Assembly (NCBI RefSeq): GCF_026239735.1 | Contig: NZ_JAPIVT010000001.1 | Coordinates: 648,925 to 712,924, forward strand | Direction of reading: 5' to 3' | DNA: 64,000 nt | Source of the DNA: Pedobacter sp. MC2016-05 | Lineage (GTDB): Bacteria > Bacteroidota > Bacteroidia > Sphingobacteriales > Sphingobacteriaceae | Shown: positions 47,601-55,519 of the stretch, piece after piece | Layout: every line of letters starts with the position of its first letter | Numbering within the stretch: position 1 is the first letter of the stretch | Notes under the pieces: model-generated | Told to the model about the DNA's origin: nothing | Databases searched by the model: none | What the model saw: the letters and a program-made list of their open reading frames with translations, nothing else | Made by a program: the position numbers and the translations under genes

Positions 47601-49000
47601 GAAGCGAGAGTTCGGTGATTAACAGTCCCGCCTTTGTAGCAGTCATCACCCCGAGTTCACCTGTACTAATGAAGAATGATGCTACCAGCACTTTATCTGC
47701 CACGCATGGCACCTATCCAGCGGACATCATGATGAGCGTGAACAACGGGGCATTCAAACCTTACACTGCAATAGTAAATGTGGGTACCGTTGCCCGGCCA
47801 GTTGGGTATTGGAAGTTTAAGCTCCGAGCGGGTTCGAACCGCAGCGAGAGTGCTGTGGTTCCAAGCCCCGCCTTCAGTGCAAAACTGACATCAAGCGCAC
47901 CTGTGCTTTCCGCTGATGATCATGCAAACACCCTAATTGCCGCCCACAGTCAATATTCTTCTGAAATTGTGTTCAGTGTAAACAATGGAAGCTTCCAAAG
48001 CTACACCGGTAAAATCAGTGTAGGCAATGTTGCCAGGGCAGCCGGTTATTGGAAGTTCAAGATAAAAGCTGCAAGCAACCGTATCGAAAGTCCTGTAATC
48101 AACAGCCCCGCTTTTAGCATCGCCCCCACGGCAAAACCACCGTTGATTTCCGCTGATGACACCGCAAATACATTAATGGCGAATCATGATCAATACGCTT
48201 CGGACATTGTATTCAGTGTTGACAATGGCAGCTTCCAAAGCTATACAGGTAAAATTAACGTGGGCAATATTGCCAGGGCTGCTGGGTATTGGAAGTTCAA
48301 GGTTAAAGCTTCTGGCAATCGCGGTGAAAGTTCGGTCGTAAACAGTCCGATATTCAATAGCAGTGTAACAGTAGCGGCCGCTGTTAGCGCCAAAAGTGAC
48401 GGTGCTAAGGCCATGGCTGCAAATCATGTTGCCAACCCGGCGGACATAGTAGGAAATGTTAATGAGCGTGCTGTAGCCTTCAGCCCAGCTGCTATAGTGC
48501 GAAAAGAAATTCTTCCTCCAAAAATTGTGGTGGACGATTTAGCAAATACATTATCCGCTGAGCATGATCAGTTTCCTTTTGATATACTTTATAGTGAGAA
48601 TAATGGTCCATTCAAGCCTTATCAATCCCCAATCATGGTAGGCGATATTGCTCGTCCATCAGGTTACTGGCGCTTTAAAATAGTGAGCGGCATAGAGCAA
48701 ATTGAAAGCACGGTAATCAGTAGCGCCCCATTTAAGAGCAGTTCTTTACCTGCAGTAACGGGTTTAGTCTTGTACCCCAACCCTGTAAGAACACTTTTAA
48801 GCGTAAAGCACCCGGAGGTAAACAATAACGGTTCTATTGACATTTTCTCTGTCAATGGTCAACGGGTAAAAAAAATCAATGTGGCCAGAGGGAGTAATTC
48901 AAGCGAAATAGATCTTTCCAGTCTGCCTGCTGGGACGTTTGTGTTGTTTTTTAATGACGGGGCCACTAAATTAACTCAAAAATTAATCAAAATAGATTAA
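44663..49000 (+). CDS. Secreted beta-helix / tandem-repeat protein with type IX sorting domain
   Basis: 1445 residues. A signal sequence near 18-38 follows a long N-region (IKIPITAFLIFFLNVCNAS). A right-handed parallel beta-helix of the polysaccharide-lyase/hydrolase type occupies about 45-600 (TPWKSIAKLNAFFPSLKAGDVISF, then GAVIKGNKID, NNTISTISDNGIFIHNARNN). A carbohydrate-binding-like beta-sandwich follows (about 632-785), ending with the SISIKPYASVILM strand seen in glycoside hydrolases. Next come five regular 80-residue repeats, one degenerate shortened unit and a last unit (about 836-1365), each with ADD...NTL, SVNNGSFQSYTG and AAGYWKFKI. Last is a type IX secretion sorting domain (VLYPNPVRTLLSV ... 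LPAGTFVLFF). It probably processes or anchors the cluster 2 polymer at the surface. Confidence 0.88.
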   Translation: MIQSLLDHFRNFHYRILPGIKIPITAFLIFFLNVCNASTYYFSSVSGNDSRSAADAQNPATPWKSIAKLNAFFPSLKAGDVISFKRNEVFQGSILLKTSGISFNAFGTGSNPTISAMTTITQWKSIGNGVYESISTLSAVSVNILLINNAVQELGRYPNSDAANKGYLKIKSKTDNSITDNELGAAVNWKGAEVVIRKMNWILDRHAITAHTGSTLVYDRASSPYTPNNNYGYFIQNDQRTLDRFGEWYYNPVNKKVYVYFGASIPSSYKVEVSTIDNIVTASTAEGSRSQILFENINFKGANANAFSLAAGTNFTIKNCRIDFSGNSAIDASDIKNLTIENCIITGSLNNAVDLTDRCTGAVIKGNKIDKTMPFSGMGKSGDHNGMAIYATANNTLIDHNSITNTGYVGIYFGGENTHVKNNFVDHFCSIKDDGGGIYTFTGVVNTNFTNRSIVNNIITNGIGVKEGTIAENGTVVGIYLDDNVTGVNVSNNTISTISDNGIFIHNARNNSITQNTVFNCGAAFGTGHDNLGYAIANISVSENIFFAKHTNQWASKLISKTNDISRIGSLDNNYYLRPFDDNKVIHTQQFIHSPSYLEMNLDVSNWATQFSQDKNSKKSPLTFPTFILNKAIGTNRFLNGKFTADIAGTMFYGDGSTSALLDNTNKLAAQGSLKLTSSARSYLLINVGAVDAAKHYVLRFKAAGSKDANIKAFLRQWNAPHATISTVSTVKLTGAVTAYECVFSFPTSEPNTCITIQSDNENLVYWLDDIEFSEADVTITNPDDFIRFEYNASDVAKVVKLDAAYIDARNVSYSGSISIKPYASVILMRTSAKTTPAAPAVKANDQTDLLISTHSQYQSEIMVSENGAAFKAYTDTIKVGNVARNAGYWKFKIKSATTRNESAVASSPAFTVKTIPKAPVLTADDNSNTLTATHDLLSSEIVWSVNNGSFQSYTGTIAVGNVTRAAGYWKFKIRSATNRSESSVINSPAFVAVITPSSPVLMKNDATSTLSATHGTYPADIMMSVNNGAFKPYTAIVNVGTVARPVGYWKFKLRAGSNRSESAVVPSPAFSAKLTSSAPVLSADDHANTLIAAHSQYSSEIVFSVNNGSFQSYTGKISVGNVARAAGYWKFKIKAASNRIESPVINSPAFSIAPTAKPPLISADDTANTLMANHDQYASDIVFSVDNGSFQSYTGKINVGNIARAAGYWKFKVKASGNRGESSVVNSPIFNSSVTVAAAVSAKSDGAKAMAANHVANPADIVGNVNERAVAFSPAAIVRKEILPPKIVVDDLANTLSAEHDQFPFDILYSENNGPFKPYQSPIMVGDIARPSGYWRFKIVSGIEQIESTVISSAPFKSSSLPAVTGLVLYPNPVRTLLSVKHPEVNNNGSIDIFSVNGQRVKKINVARGSNSSEIDLSSLPAGTFVLFFNDGATKLTQKLIKID
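47170..48757 (+). repeat. Tandem 240-bp (80-residue) repeats inside the type IX-secreted gene
   Basis: Unit starts lie near 47170, 47410, 47651, 47892 and 48132, a regular period of 240-241 nt. A shortened, diverged unit follows near 48374 (about 142 nt), then a final unit near 48516. Each unit encodes N-N-G-x-F followed 15-20 residues later by GYWKFK. Units 2, 4 and 5 are closest to each other, suggesting recent internal duplication. They may form spacer modules between catalytic and anchoring domains. Confidence 0.85.
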
Positions 49001-49017
49001 TGCTTTCTTGATTAGTT

Positions 49018-49043
49018 AAAAAAGGGCCGTGAAGCCCCTTTTT
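49018..49043. terminator. Rho-independent bidirectional terminator
   Basis: AAAAAAGGGC (49018-49027), a 6 nt loop and GCCCCTTTTT (49034-49043) form a GC-cored stem ending in a T-run on the plus strand and, by symmetry, on the minus strand. It lies between the convergent type IX-secreted protein and TIM-barrel genes. Confidence 0.8.
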
Positions 49044-49080
49044 CAATTTACCACTGGATTACGGTAGCTTAACTCCTAAA

Positions 49081-49968
49081 TCAGCTTGCCATAGCAGTAG
49101 TTAATTGCTTTTCATCAAAAGCATGGATGTAGGACATGGTGCTTTCAATATTTTTTTGCGATGAGGCACCGAATAGAATTGATTCAATATTGGGTAGTCC
49201 GCAGATATACTCAATTGCCTCCTCAGGTGGAATAGCACCGCCAGCCAGGACCTGCATTGCAATAAATCTTCCCTTTTTTGTTCTTAATACCTCTTCATAT
49301 GCTTCAATGCTGCCTGACATTCTAAAGCCAACTTTATTAATAGAGCTACAGATAATAGGATTTTCAATTCCATTTCTTGTTAACACTTCGTGCAGTTTTG
49401 GAAGATTCATCGTGATAAAACCAGGCTCTGCATTATATTTTTTCTTGATGTGCGAGCAGAAAGCAACCAGCACCTCCTCACAGTTTAGTCCCAATAAAAG
49501 ATCTGTGATCACATTCTGTAAAAATATAACAGGAGTATTAATTCCTTTGAACATTTTCATTTCAGCATCAATCATTAACTCGATAAGGGAGATATAATCT
49601 TTCGAAATAATTGCCATTCCGCCTTTAAGTATCGATCCAAACACATTACCGGGAACATATTGTTTTATTGTCCCAGAGATCCCCAGTTCAGTCACTGCAT
49701 TTGCGTATTTGTGGGCATATGGCATACACGGAAAAATTTTGTAATCCGAGTATTCATCCGGATTTTTTCTGATGATATCACAAATTGCCACAATCCTGTC
49801 GTGGGTAGTACACATAAAGGTGTTCAACCCCACATTTTTTGCATTATTTAAGGTTTTCATGATCGCCTCATCAGTTTTAAACTGAATGGATTGCGCCCGC
49901 GATTTTTCATCTGAAATATGGTTGACGGCGAAAAATTGATTGTCGCCAAAAAGTATTCTGTCCATCAT
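49081..49968 (-). CDS. TIM-barrel-like protein of polysaccharide loci, function unknown
   Basis: 295 residues, soluble. It begins MMDRILFGDNQFFAVNHISDEKS. Alternating helices and strands end in GLPNIESILFGASSQKNIESTMSYI, which resembles the C-terminal strand-loop of aldo/keto reductases (SVLFGAS-x2-x2-N). The canonical catalytic Asp-Tyr-Lys-His of that family was not identified, so a reductase role is unproven. It lies 5 nt after a Gfo/Idh oxidoreductase gene and belongs to the same operon, suggesting the two act on the same sugar nucleotide. Confidence 0.6.
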   Translation of the reverse strand: MMDRILFGDNQFFAVNHISDEKSRAQSIQFKTDEAIMKTLNNAKNVGLNTFMCTTHDRIVAICDIIRKNPDEYSDYKIFPCMPYAHKYANAVTELGISGTIKQYVPGNVFGSILKGGMAIISKDYISLIELMIDAEMKMFKGINTPVIFLQNVITDLLLGLNCEEVLVAFCSHIKKKYNAEPGFITMNLPKLHEVLTRNGIENPIICSSINKVGFRMSGSIEAYEEVLRTKKGRFIAMQVLAGGAIPPEEAIEYICGLPNIESILFGASSQKNIESTMSYIHAFDEKQLTTAMAS

Positions 49969-49973
49969 GATGT

Positions 49974-50975
49974 TTATCTATGTTGTTTAATTAATTCAAT
50001 CACTTTATCAGTTTGCATAGCTTGCTGAAACGTATTTACGTTGTTGGGTTTTCTTTTTAATACCGCATCTACGAAATAGTCAATCTGTGCGGAATATTCC
50101 TCACCTCTCAAATTGAAGTTAACCTGATCGGTGAGGTCTGTGATGTATTTCACATTCCAGCCCTTAGTATAATCTTTTGTTTCATCTTTCAGATATAACT
50201 TCATTTCGTTAGCATCAGAAATGATTTTTCCTTTAGATCCAAGGATAGTTACAGTCGTAGACATTTTGCGGTAAGTTTCTTCACTCCAGTTAACCGAAAG
50301 AATACCACTTACATTATCTGTGGTGTTCATCACCGAATAAACAGCATCTTCAACGGTATTGGAATAAATCGATTTCAGTGTAGCACCTTTTACTTGGGTA
50401 ATTGGAGAAATAATATCATTCACCAAATCAATTACATGTGATGCGTAATCCATTAAACATCCACCGCCTTCTTCAGGCTTAGACCGCCATGAACTTTGCT
50501 TAGGCTTGGTAACAACCGGGCCATAGGATTCGGCAACGAAGTGATACACATCACCTAACATGCCTGATTTGATGATTCTTTTAACTTCCTTAAATGTGCC
50601 GACAAATTTGTTGTGGTAGCCCACCTGATTAACCAGGCTCTTTTTAGCTGCCAGATCAACAAGTTCCTTCCCTTCGGCCGTATTCAGGCAAAATGGCTTT
50701 TCTGCAAAAACATGGATGTTTCTTTCCAAAGCAATTTTGATGATCTGGTGGTGGAACTTAGTTGGTACGGCCACAAAAACAGCGTCCGGTTTTGCTTTGT
50801 CAAGCATTTTAGTGAAATCAGCATAGCAATCCATTTTAGAATAGCGCTCTAAAAAATTGGTCACTATTTTTGATGTGTCACAAACACCAACCATTTCTAC
50901 GTCTGGATGGGCTCCTAATATAGATAAATGGGATACGCCCATTTTTCCGGCCCCTACTAATGCAACTTTTATCAT
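49974..50975 (-). CDS. Gfo/Idh/MocA family sugar oxidoreductase
   Basis: 333 residues. The N-terminal Rossmann site is IKVALVGAGKMGVSHLSIL. The AEKPF motif (HVFAEKPFCLN, about 91-101) contains the conserved Lys that positions the substrate. The C-terminal half is the alpha/beta substrate-binding domain with EGGGCLMDYASHVIDLV, carrying the expected Asp and His. Related enzymes oxidise or reduce C3 of UDP-sugars, for example WbpB-like. It is 2 nt after the second WecG-type gene and 5 nt before the TIM-barrel gene, forming a three-gene operon that starts at 51718. Confidence 0.88.
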   Translation of the reverse strand: MIKVALVGAGKMGVSHLSILGAHPDVEMVGVCDTSKIVTNFLERYSKMDCYADFTKMLDKAKPDAVFVAVPTKFHHQIIKIALERNIHVFAEKPFCLNTAEGKELVDLAAKKSLVNQVGYHNKFVGTFKEVKRIIKSGMLGDVYHFVAESYGPVVTKPKQSSWRSKPEEGGGCLMDYASHVIDLVNDIISPITQVKGATLKSIYSNTVEDAVYSVMNTTDNVSGILSVNWSEETYRKMSTTVTILGSKGKIISDANEMKLYLKDETKDYTKGWNVKYITDLTDQVNFNLRGEEYSAQIDYFVDAVLKRKPNNVNTFQQAMQTDKVIELIKQHR

Positions 50976-50977
50976 CT

Positions 50978-51718
50978 TTATATTTTCTTTAATTTTAAAA
51001 AAATCAATACCACGTGACCGAAAAAAGTCATTTGGTTTCTAATGTTCCTGCGGAATATTTCAGGTCTCTGAAATATTCGTATAAGCCAAGCCATTCTTAT
51101 CTTAAACCAGAAGGGGTGAATGGCTTTTTGAGTTCCAGCAAACCAGTCAAACACATTTCCAATGCTGATCACAAGTCCTGCATCTATATCATCCCTGAAC
51201 TGGGTAGCCCATTTTTCCTGTTTAGGGCAGGTCATGCCTACAAACAGAATATCGGGCTTAAATTTGTTTATAGCATTTAGCATGGCCTGATTATCTTCCC
51301 CAGAGAAAGTGTCTTTAAATGGAGGGGAATAGCTCTCTGCCTGGATATTGGTATAATCTTGTTTTACTTTGTCTTCGATTTTTTGTAGGGTCTGTTCACT
51401 TGAGCCTAAGAAAAATACTTTTCCCCCTTTTTTACTCATTCGGTCCATAAAGTGGTAAAAAACATCAGGGCCTTGATTTTTTTTGATATTTTTTCCTTTC
51501 AGCATCAATGAGGCAAAGGCGAAATAAACACCATCTAAAACCAGATAGTCCGTTTTCTTTAACGCCTGATTAAAAATGTCATCCTTAAGGGATAGTCCAT
51601 ATGAGTTAGGGCTTATGGTGTTAATGGTCCGACACTTATCACCACCGATTGCAATAGTATTCAGGTCGTCGGAGAAAACCTTGAAATTCATTACGTCTAC
51701 AAATAGCTGGTTGTTCAT
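50978..51718 (-). CDS. WecG/TagA/CpsF family glycosyltransferase (second copy)
   Basis: 246 residues. Family motifs: DYLVLDGVYFAFASLML, KVFFLGSSEQTLQKIEDKV, SPPF, and DILFVGMTCPKQEKWATQF followed by ISIGNVFDWFAG. It is related to 21284-22042 but clearly diverged, for example in the DGVYFA segment. It is the first gene of a minus-strand operon with the Gfo/Idh and TIM-barrel genes, which may make its sugar donor. A full inverted-repeat copy of the shared promoter element lies 95 bp upstream. Confidence 0.9.
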   Translation of the reverse strand: MNNQLFVDVMNFKVFSDDLNTIAIGGDKCRTINTISPNSYGLSLKDDIFNQALKKTDYLVLDGVYFAFASLMLKGKNIKKNQGPDVFYHFMDRMSKKGGKVFFLGSSEQTLQKIEDKVKQDYTNIQAESYSPPFKDTFSGEDNQAMLNAINKFKPDILFVGMTCPKQEKWATQFRDDIDAGLVISIGNVFDWFAGTQKAIHPFWFKIRMAWLIRIFQRPEIFRRNIRNQMTFFGHVVLIFLKLKKI

Positions 51719-52070
51719 TTCTCTTTTAAGATTCTCTTTGATTTGCGTTTTTTAGCTAGGCAACTAGTCCTGTTATTTCGTCCACTAAAGTCTAAATATT
51801 TACTCCGTAGCACAATAGCCCCATAGGGCTATGATTTGAAAATTTTAACTTTGCGCTTTTCTAAATAACTCATTTCTGGTATTTTGGCTATTTTTATTGC
51901 GGCTCTATTATGATTCTCTAGAGTCATAGGCGTACGATACTCAAGGCCTACTTTTCGTAAAAAACTTGTTTTTATTAAGGTTGACATAGGACACGCATAA
52001 TTGATTACGCCCGAAAAAAATTGGCTGATCAGTCAATTAAAACAACCGCTCCTGGAAGATCTATGCTTAC
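51719..52070. other. Intergenic region with promoter copy 5
   Basis: 352 bp between two minus-strand operons. It contains the full inverted-repeat promoter element (51785-51833). A near-palindrome TTGGCTGATCAGTCAA (52021-52036) lies close to the stop of the UDP-glucuronate decarboxylase gene. No gene recognised. Confidence 0.55.
51785..51833 (-). promoter_or_regulatory. Shared polysaccharide promoter element, copy 5 (full inverted repeat)
   Basis: On the plus strand ATAGCCC (51815-51821) and GGGCTAT (51826-51832) form a perfect inverted repeat with a 4 nt spacer, as in copy 4. Read on the minus strand it ends in TTG at 51813, and GACTTTAG lies exactly 20 nt further (51792 to 51785). The start codon of the WecG-type gene is at 51718, giving a leader of about 60 nt. 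Confidence 0.68.
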
Positions 52071-53063
52071 TTAAATGGTGTTGTAGCGCGCAAAGTCTTT
52101 ATGTTCGGTTTTTTCCAGATTTTCTTTCGGCAAGGATTTGAAATAGTCATAGGTGATCCTTAAACCCTCCCGGCGATTCACCTTTGGTTCCCAGTTTAAA
52201 AGGGACTTTGCTTTTGTAATATCCGGTCTGCGTTGCTTTGGATCATCCTGAGGTAGGTCCTGGTAGACAATCTTTTGAGAAGTTCCCGTCAATTGGATAA
52301 TCTCTTCACAAAATTGGCGAATGGTGATCTCGTCCGGGTTACCAATATTCATGGGCAAGGAATAATCACCCATCAACAAACGATAGATGCCTTCGATCAG
52401 ATCATCTACAAAACAGAAAGAACGGGTTTGGCTGCCGTCACCGAATATGGTCAAATCCTCACCCCTTAATGCCTGACCGATAAATGCTGGCAGAACACGG
52501 CCGTCATTCAAACGCATTCTCGGTCCATAGGTGTTGAAAATTCTAACAATTCTGGTTTCAACGCCATGAAAAGTGTGATACGCCATGGTGATCGCTTCCT
52601 GAAATCTCTTGGCCTCATCATAGACTCCTCTTGGACCGACAGGATTTACATTTCCCCAATATTCTTCAGGCTGTGGATTTACATTGGGGTCTCCATACAC
52701 CTCTGATGTTGAGGCGATTAACATTCTGGCTTTTTTTGCTTTGGCAAGACCCAATAAATTATGTGTACCCAATGATCCCACTTTAAGGGTCTGGATAGGT
52801 ATTTTTAGATAATCGATTGGACTGGCAGGAGACGCGAAATGCAGGATATAGTCTAAATGACCGGATACGTGGACGAATTTGGAAACATCATGGTTATAAA
52901 ACTCAAAGTTCTCAAGTTCGAAAAGATGTTCAATGTTTGAAAGATCTCCTGTGATTAAATTATCCATTGCCAATACATGATAATTTTCTTGAATGAAGCG
53001 GTCACAGAGATGTGATCCAAGAAATCCTGCGGCACCGGTAATTAAAATTCTTTTACGTGTCAT
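52071..53063 (-). CDS. UDP-glucuronate decarboxylase (UDP-xylose synthase)
   Basis: 330-residue extended SDR. NAD site [19 protein letters not shown]. The catalytic segment is STSEVYGDP with [10 protein letters not shown] (Tyr and Lys of YxxxK), inside [15 protein letters not shown], the hallmark of UXS enzymes. [17 protein letters not shown] and [16 protein letters not shown] are further UXS segments. It converts UDP-glucuronate to UDP-xylose. The upstream UDP-glucose dehydrogenase was not seen in this window. It is monocistronic and divergent from the JAMM/sulfur-carrier operon. Confidence 0.92.
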   Translation of the reverse strand: MTRKRILITGAAGFLGSHLCDRFIQENYHVLAMDNLITGDLSNIEHLFELENFEFYNHDVSKFVHVSGHLDYILHFASPASPIDYLKIPIQTLKVGSLGTHNLLGLAKAKKARMLIASTSEVYGDPNVNPQPEEYWGNVNPVGPRGVYDEAKRFQEAITMAYHTFHGVETRIVRIFNTYGPRMRLNDGRVLPAFIGQALRGEDLTIFGDGSQTRSFCFVDDLIEGIYRLLMGDYSLPMNIGNPDEITIRQFCEEIIQLTGTSQKIVYQDLPQDDPKQRRPDITKAKSLLNWEPKVNRREGLRITYDYFKSLPKENLEKTEHKDFARYNTI

Positions 53064-53294
53064 TAGTATAGCGTTTTTGTTTATCTTATGATCAAATGTT
53101 TATCAAGCAAGGGAAACTATAATGGGTTTTGAAATAATGTTTCCTTTGAAGTGAGTTTCTTTAGCTCGTTTCTATTGGGGAGACAAACAAGCCCCATGGT
53201 ATATTAAATCTAGTTCAGCTTTCAGTTGAAATCATTTAGCTGTTGTGGCCTTTTTAGATGATAAATCCTCAAATTCCCCTTTAATATGATGACA

Positions 53295-53344
53295 CAAATT
53301 ATCACCAATTTAATAGGATTGGCAATGGCCCTTTAAGGCCAATG
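53295..53344 (-). promoter_or_regulatory. Shared polysaccharide promoter element, copy 6 (diverged)
   Basis: On the minus strand CATTGGCC, TTAAA and GGGCCATTG run from 53344 to 53323. The arms are altered relative to copies 4 and 5 (CCATTG instead of CTATTG) but still palindromic. TAATTTG lies 21 nt after the TTG (53301 to 53295). It faces the UDP-glucuronate decarboxylase gene, whose start is about 230 nt further. Confidence 0.48.
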
Positions 53345-53584
53345 TTTATGAACTTGTGTGCTGCTGCATTTTCCAAACAAGATTCAAACCGGCATTCTTA
53401 AGGTATTAGTGGTTAAATAACACCGGATTAAGCCATCAAACATAATCTCTTATACACTCAAAAATATCCAGGTATTCCTCCCAAGTGTCATGATAATTCA
53501 TGTAGTGATCGTTCCTATGAGAACTTAGCCGTGTTACTGTAAATAAACGGCTTCCCATACCGGTTTTATTAAGATCCAATGATG

Positions 53585-53633
53585 CTTAGTAGTAAAGGGC
53601 TATTGGCTGAAGATCAGTTAAAGGATACCTTAG
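53585..53633 (+). promoter_or_regulatory. Shared polysaccharide promoter element, copy 7 (JAMM operon promoter)
   Basis: AAAGGGCTATTG ends at 53605, preceded by TTAGTAGT as in copies 1 and 3. TACCTTAG lies exactly 20 nt after the TTG (53626-53633). The expected leader before the ATG at 53697 is about 55-60 nt. Confidence 0.6.
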
Positions 53634-53696
53634 CTAAAAGTAAATTATCGGCAATAGCTCATTATTTACCTTGACAACTCCTAATGATCTAGTGAT

Positions 53697-55124
53697 ATGA
53701 ATTATAGTGATAATGAAGCGATAGGTGTTCTTTATGATCGAATATGGCAGTTGTCACCGGATTATGAAAATCCAGAATCTTTTGATGCGCTAACTTTGCT
53801 TACCACTGAGCTCATTGAAGCTTATCAGGCAACCGGTAGATTGGATTCTGATCCTTTTTTATCTACCCAGGATAGAATTTTAAGCATTCAAGAGGATAAA
53901 TTAAACGAAAAGCTTTCAGGCCAGATTTGTCTGGTCACCGGTGGATCCGGATGCGTGGGCTCCTGCCTGGTAGAGATGTTGCTTAAATTCGACATTGAAT
54001 CTGTAATTGTTTTTGATAAAAAACCCTTTGATAATCCCTTGATGCATGATGATAGGTTAGTTTTTATTGAGGGTAACATTTGCGATGAGCTAGGTTTAAA
54101 ATCCTGTTTTGATCATTACCTTCCAAACTTCGTATTCCATACCGCTGCACAGAGGAGCCCGGGTTATGCTGAGAACAATGTAGTTGAGGCGATAATGGAT
54201 AATGTATTTGGTACTTTAAATGTAGTGAGGGCATGTGAGGAGACATCTTCTGTAAAGCAATGCGTATTTTCTTCGACCGGTAAAGCAAGCAGGTATTTCA
54301 CATCAGAGGTATATGCCGCAACCAAGAAACTTTGTGAATTCATATTAGATGCCCATTCTAAGAATAGCCACGTACTGTATTCAATGGTCCGCTTTACGCA
54401 TATTTTGGATAACAGTTTAATGAATATTGAATTCAAAGATGTAGATAACGCTGACCATTTTTCCATTCACAGCCCGGGTAAATATGTTACTGCCCAGAAT
54501 GTGTCAGAGGCTTCCTGCTTAATGCTGAATGCCCTTATCCATGCACAGCCGGATAAATCGGTTTTTTTGATCGTCAAGAACCTGGAGTGGCCGGTAGAAA
54601 GTCTCGAAGTCGCCCTATATAATATATTAAAAAATCGGAAACAGATACCCGTGACCTTTAAAGGTAATCCCTTGGGGTATAGAGAAGGATTTTTCAGGGG
54701 ACAGTTAGATTGGGCAGAACCGCATGAACTCAACTTACTGATCAACGTATATGAAAATCGAGGTAAAAAGGTAAATGATGAAGAAGATATTATCATTTCC
54801 GGAATATTGCCTGTAAGCAAACAGCTACTGCTGACCCGTCTTGCTGAATTTAAGTGGAGTGAAAATGAATCTGCTGCGAGAAAATGGTTGATGCAAACCC
54901 TGAAGACTTGCGTTGCAGATTCCTTGAAAAATGTTGACTCGCGTGATACGCTAAACATTTTGAAATGGGGTCTTGATCCAAATCATCCGGATTTTGACGA
55001 AATACATGATGATAATTTTAGGGAAATTATTAACCTGTTAACCCATACCCTAATCGGTACAGAAGAATACAAATTAGTAGAAAAGATAATCGGCGGTTCC
55101 AAATATGAACTCAATACACATTAA
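53697..55124 (+). CDS. CapD/FlaA1-like nucleotide-sugar SDR enzyme (first gene of sulfur-carrier operon)
   Basis: 475 residues. A helical N-terminal extension of about 75 residues precedes an extended SDR domain. The cofactor loop is CLVTGGSGCVGSCLVEML (about 78-95), and the catalytic region is SSTGKASRYFTSEVYAATKK, which parallels STDKAV-x-P-...-YGATK of the CapD/FlaA1 polysaccharide_synt_2 family. A C-terminal part of about 130 residues is specific to this protein. It probably epimerises or dehydrates a UDP-sugar. Its last 20 nt overlap the JAMM gene, so sugar conversion and the sulfur-carrier cassette are translationally coupled. The exact reaction is unknown. Confidence 0.75.
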   Translation: MNYSDNEAIGVLYDRIWQLSPDYENPESFDALTLLTTELIEAYQATGRLDSDPFLSTQDRILSIQEDKLNEKLSGQICLVTGGSGCVGSCLVEMLLKFDIESVIVFDKKPFDNPLMHDDRLVFIEGNICDELGLKSCFDHYLPNFVFHTAAQRSPGYAENNVVEAIMDNVFGTLNVVRACEETSSVKQCVFSSTGKASRYFTSEVYAATKKLCEFILDAHSKNSHVLYSMVRFTHILDNSLMNIEFKDVDNADHFSIHSPGKYVTAQNVSEASCLMLNALIHAQPDKSVFLIVKNLEWPVESLEVALYNILKNRKQIPVTFKGNPLGYREGFFRGQLDWAEPHELNLLINVYENRGKKVNDEEDIIISGILPVSKQLLLTRLAEFKWSENESAARKWLMQTLKTCVADSLKNVDSRDTLNILKWGLDPNHPDFDEIHDDNFREIINLLTHTLIGTEEYKLVEKIIGGSKYELNTH

Positions 55125-55518
55125 AAGTAGTGCTGCCAGTGCAATTGGGTTAATTGCAATCAGTGAATTTCCAAAGGAATGCTGCGGTTTTTTCTGGGGT
55201 GACAAAAATGCTATTCGCCTAGCAAAGGAAGTGAAAAACAATTCCTTTGAAAATAAAAGCGAGTCATTTAGAATCAGTGATGCAGACTATTTATCAGCTG
55301 AAGAATTTGCTGAGAAGAATAATGTACTGCTATTAGGGGTATTTCATTCTCATCCCAACCAGCCTGCACTCCCTTCCCGGGAAGACCTGGATTTTGCCAT
55401 GCCGAATTTCGTGAATATAATCGTTTCAGTAGGTCGGGAAGGAGTAAGGGAAATGCGGGCGTGGGTGTTGAAAGAAGATGAACAACAATTAACAGAGATC
55501 AAAATTAAAATTAATTAA
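55105..55518 (+). CDS. JAMM/MPN+ metalloprotease (Mov34/PAD-1 family)
   Basis: 137 residues, the length of prokaryotic JAB domain proteins. The zinc site is complete: Glu25 (in ECCGFF), His81 and His83 in FHSHPNQPALPSREDLDFA, Ser91 and Asp94, giving H-x-H-x7-S-x2-D. In other bacteria these proteases act on ubiquitin-like sulfur carriers: QbsD-type enzymes remove residues after Gly-Gly, and Mec+ releases cysteine from CysO. The next gene encodes such a carrier with five residues beyond Gly-Gly, so activation by cleavage is the obvious role. It overlaps the upstream SDR gene by 20 nt and the carrier starts 1 nt later. Confidence 0.9.
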   Translation: MNSIHIKSSAASAIGLIAISEFPKECCGFFWGDKNAIRLAKEVKNNSFENKSESFRISDADYLSAEEFAEKNNVLLLGVFHSHPNQPALPSREDLDFAMPNFVNIIVSVGREGVREMRAWVLKEDEQQLTEIKIKIN

Positions 55519-55519
55519 T

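Larger units (their letters stand above)
53064..53696. other. Divergent intergenic region with two promoter elements
   Basis: 633 bp between the divergent UDP-xylose synthase gene and the JAMM operon. It holds copy 6 of the shared element facing left and copy 7 facing right. No reading frame of note was seen. Confidence 0.55.
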
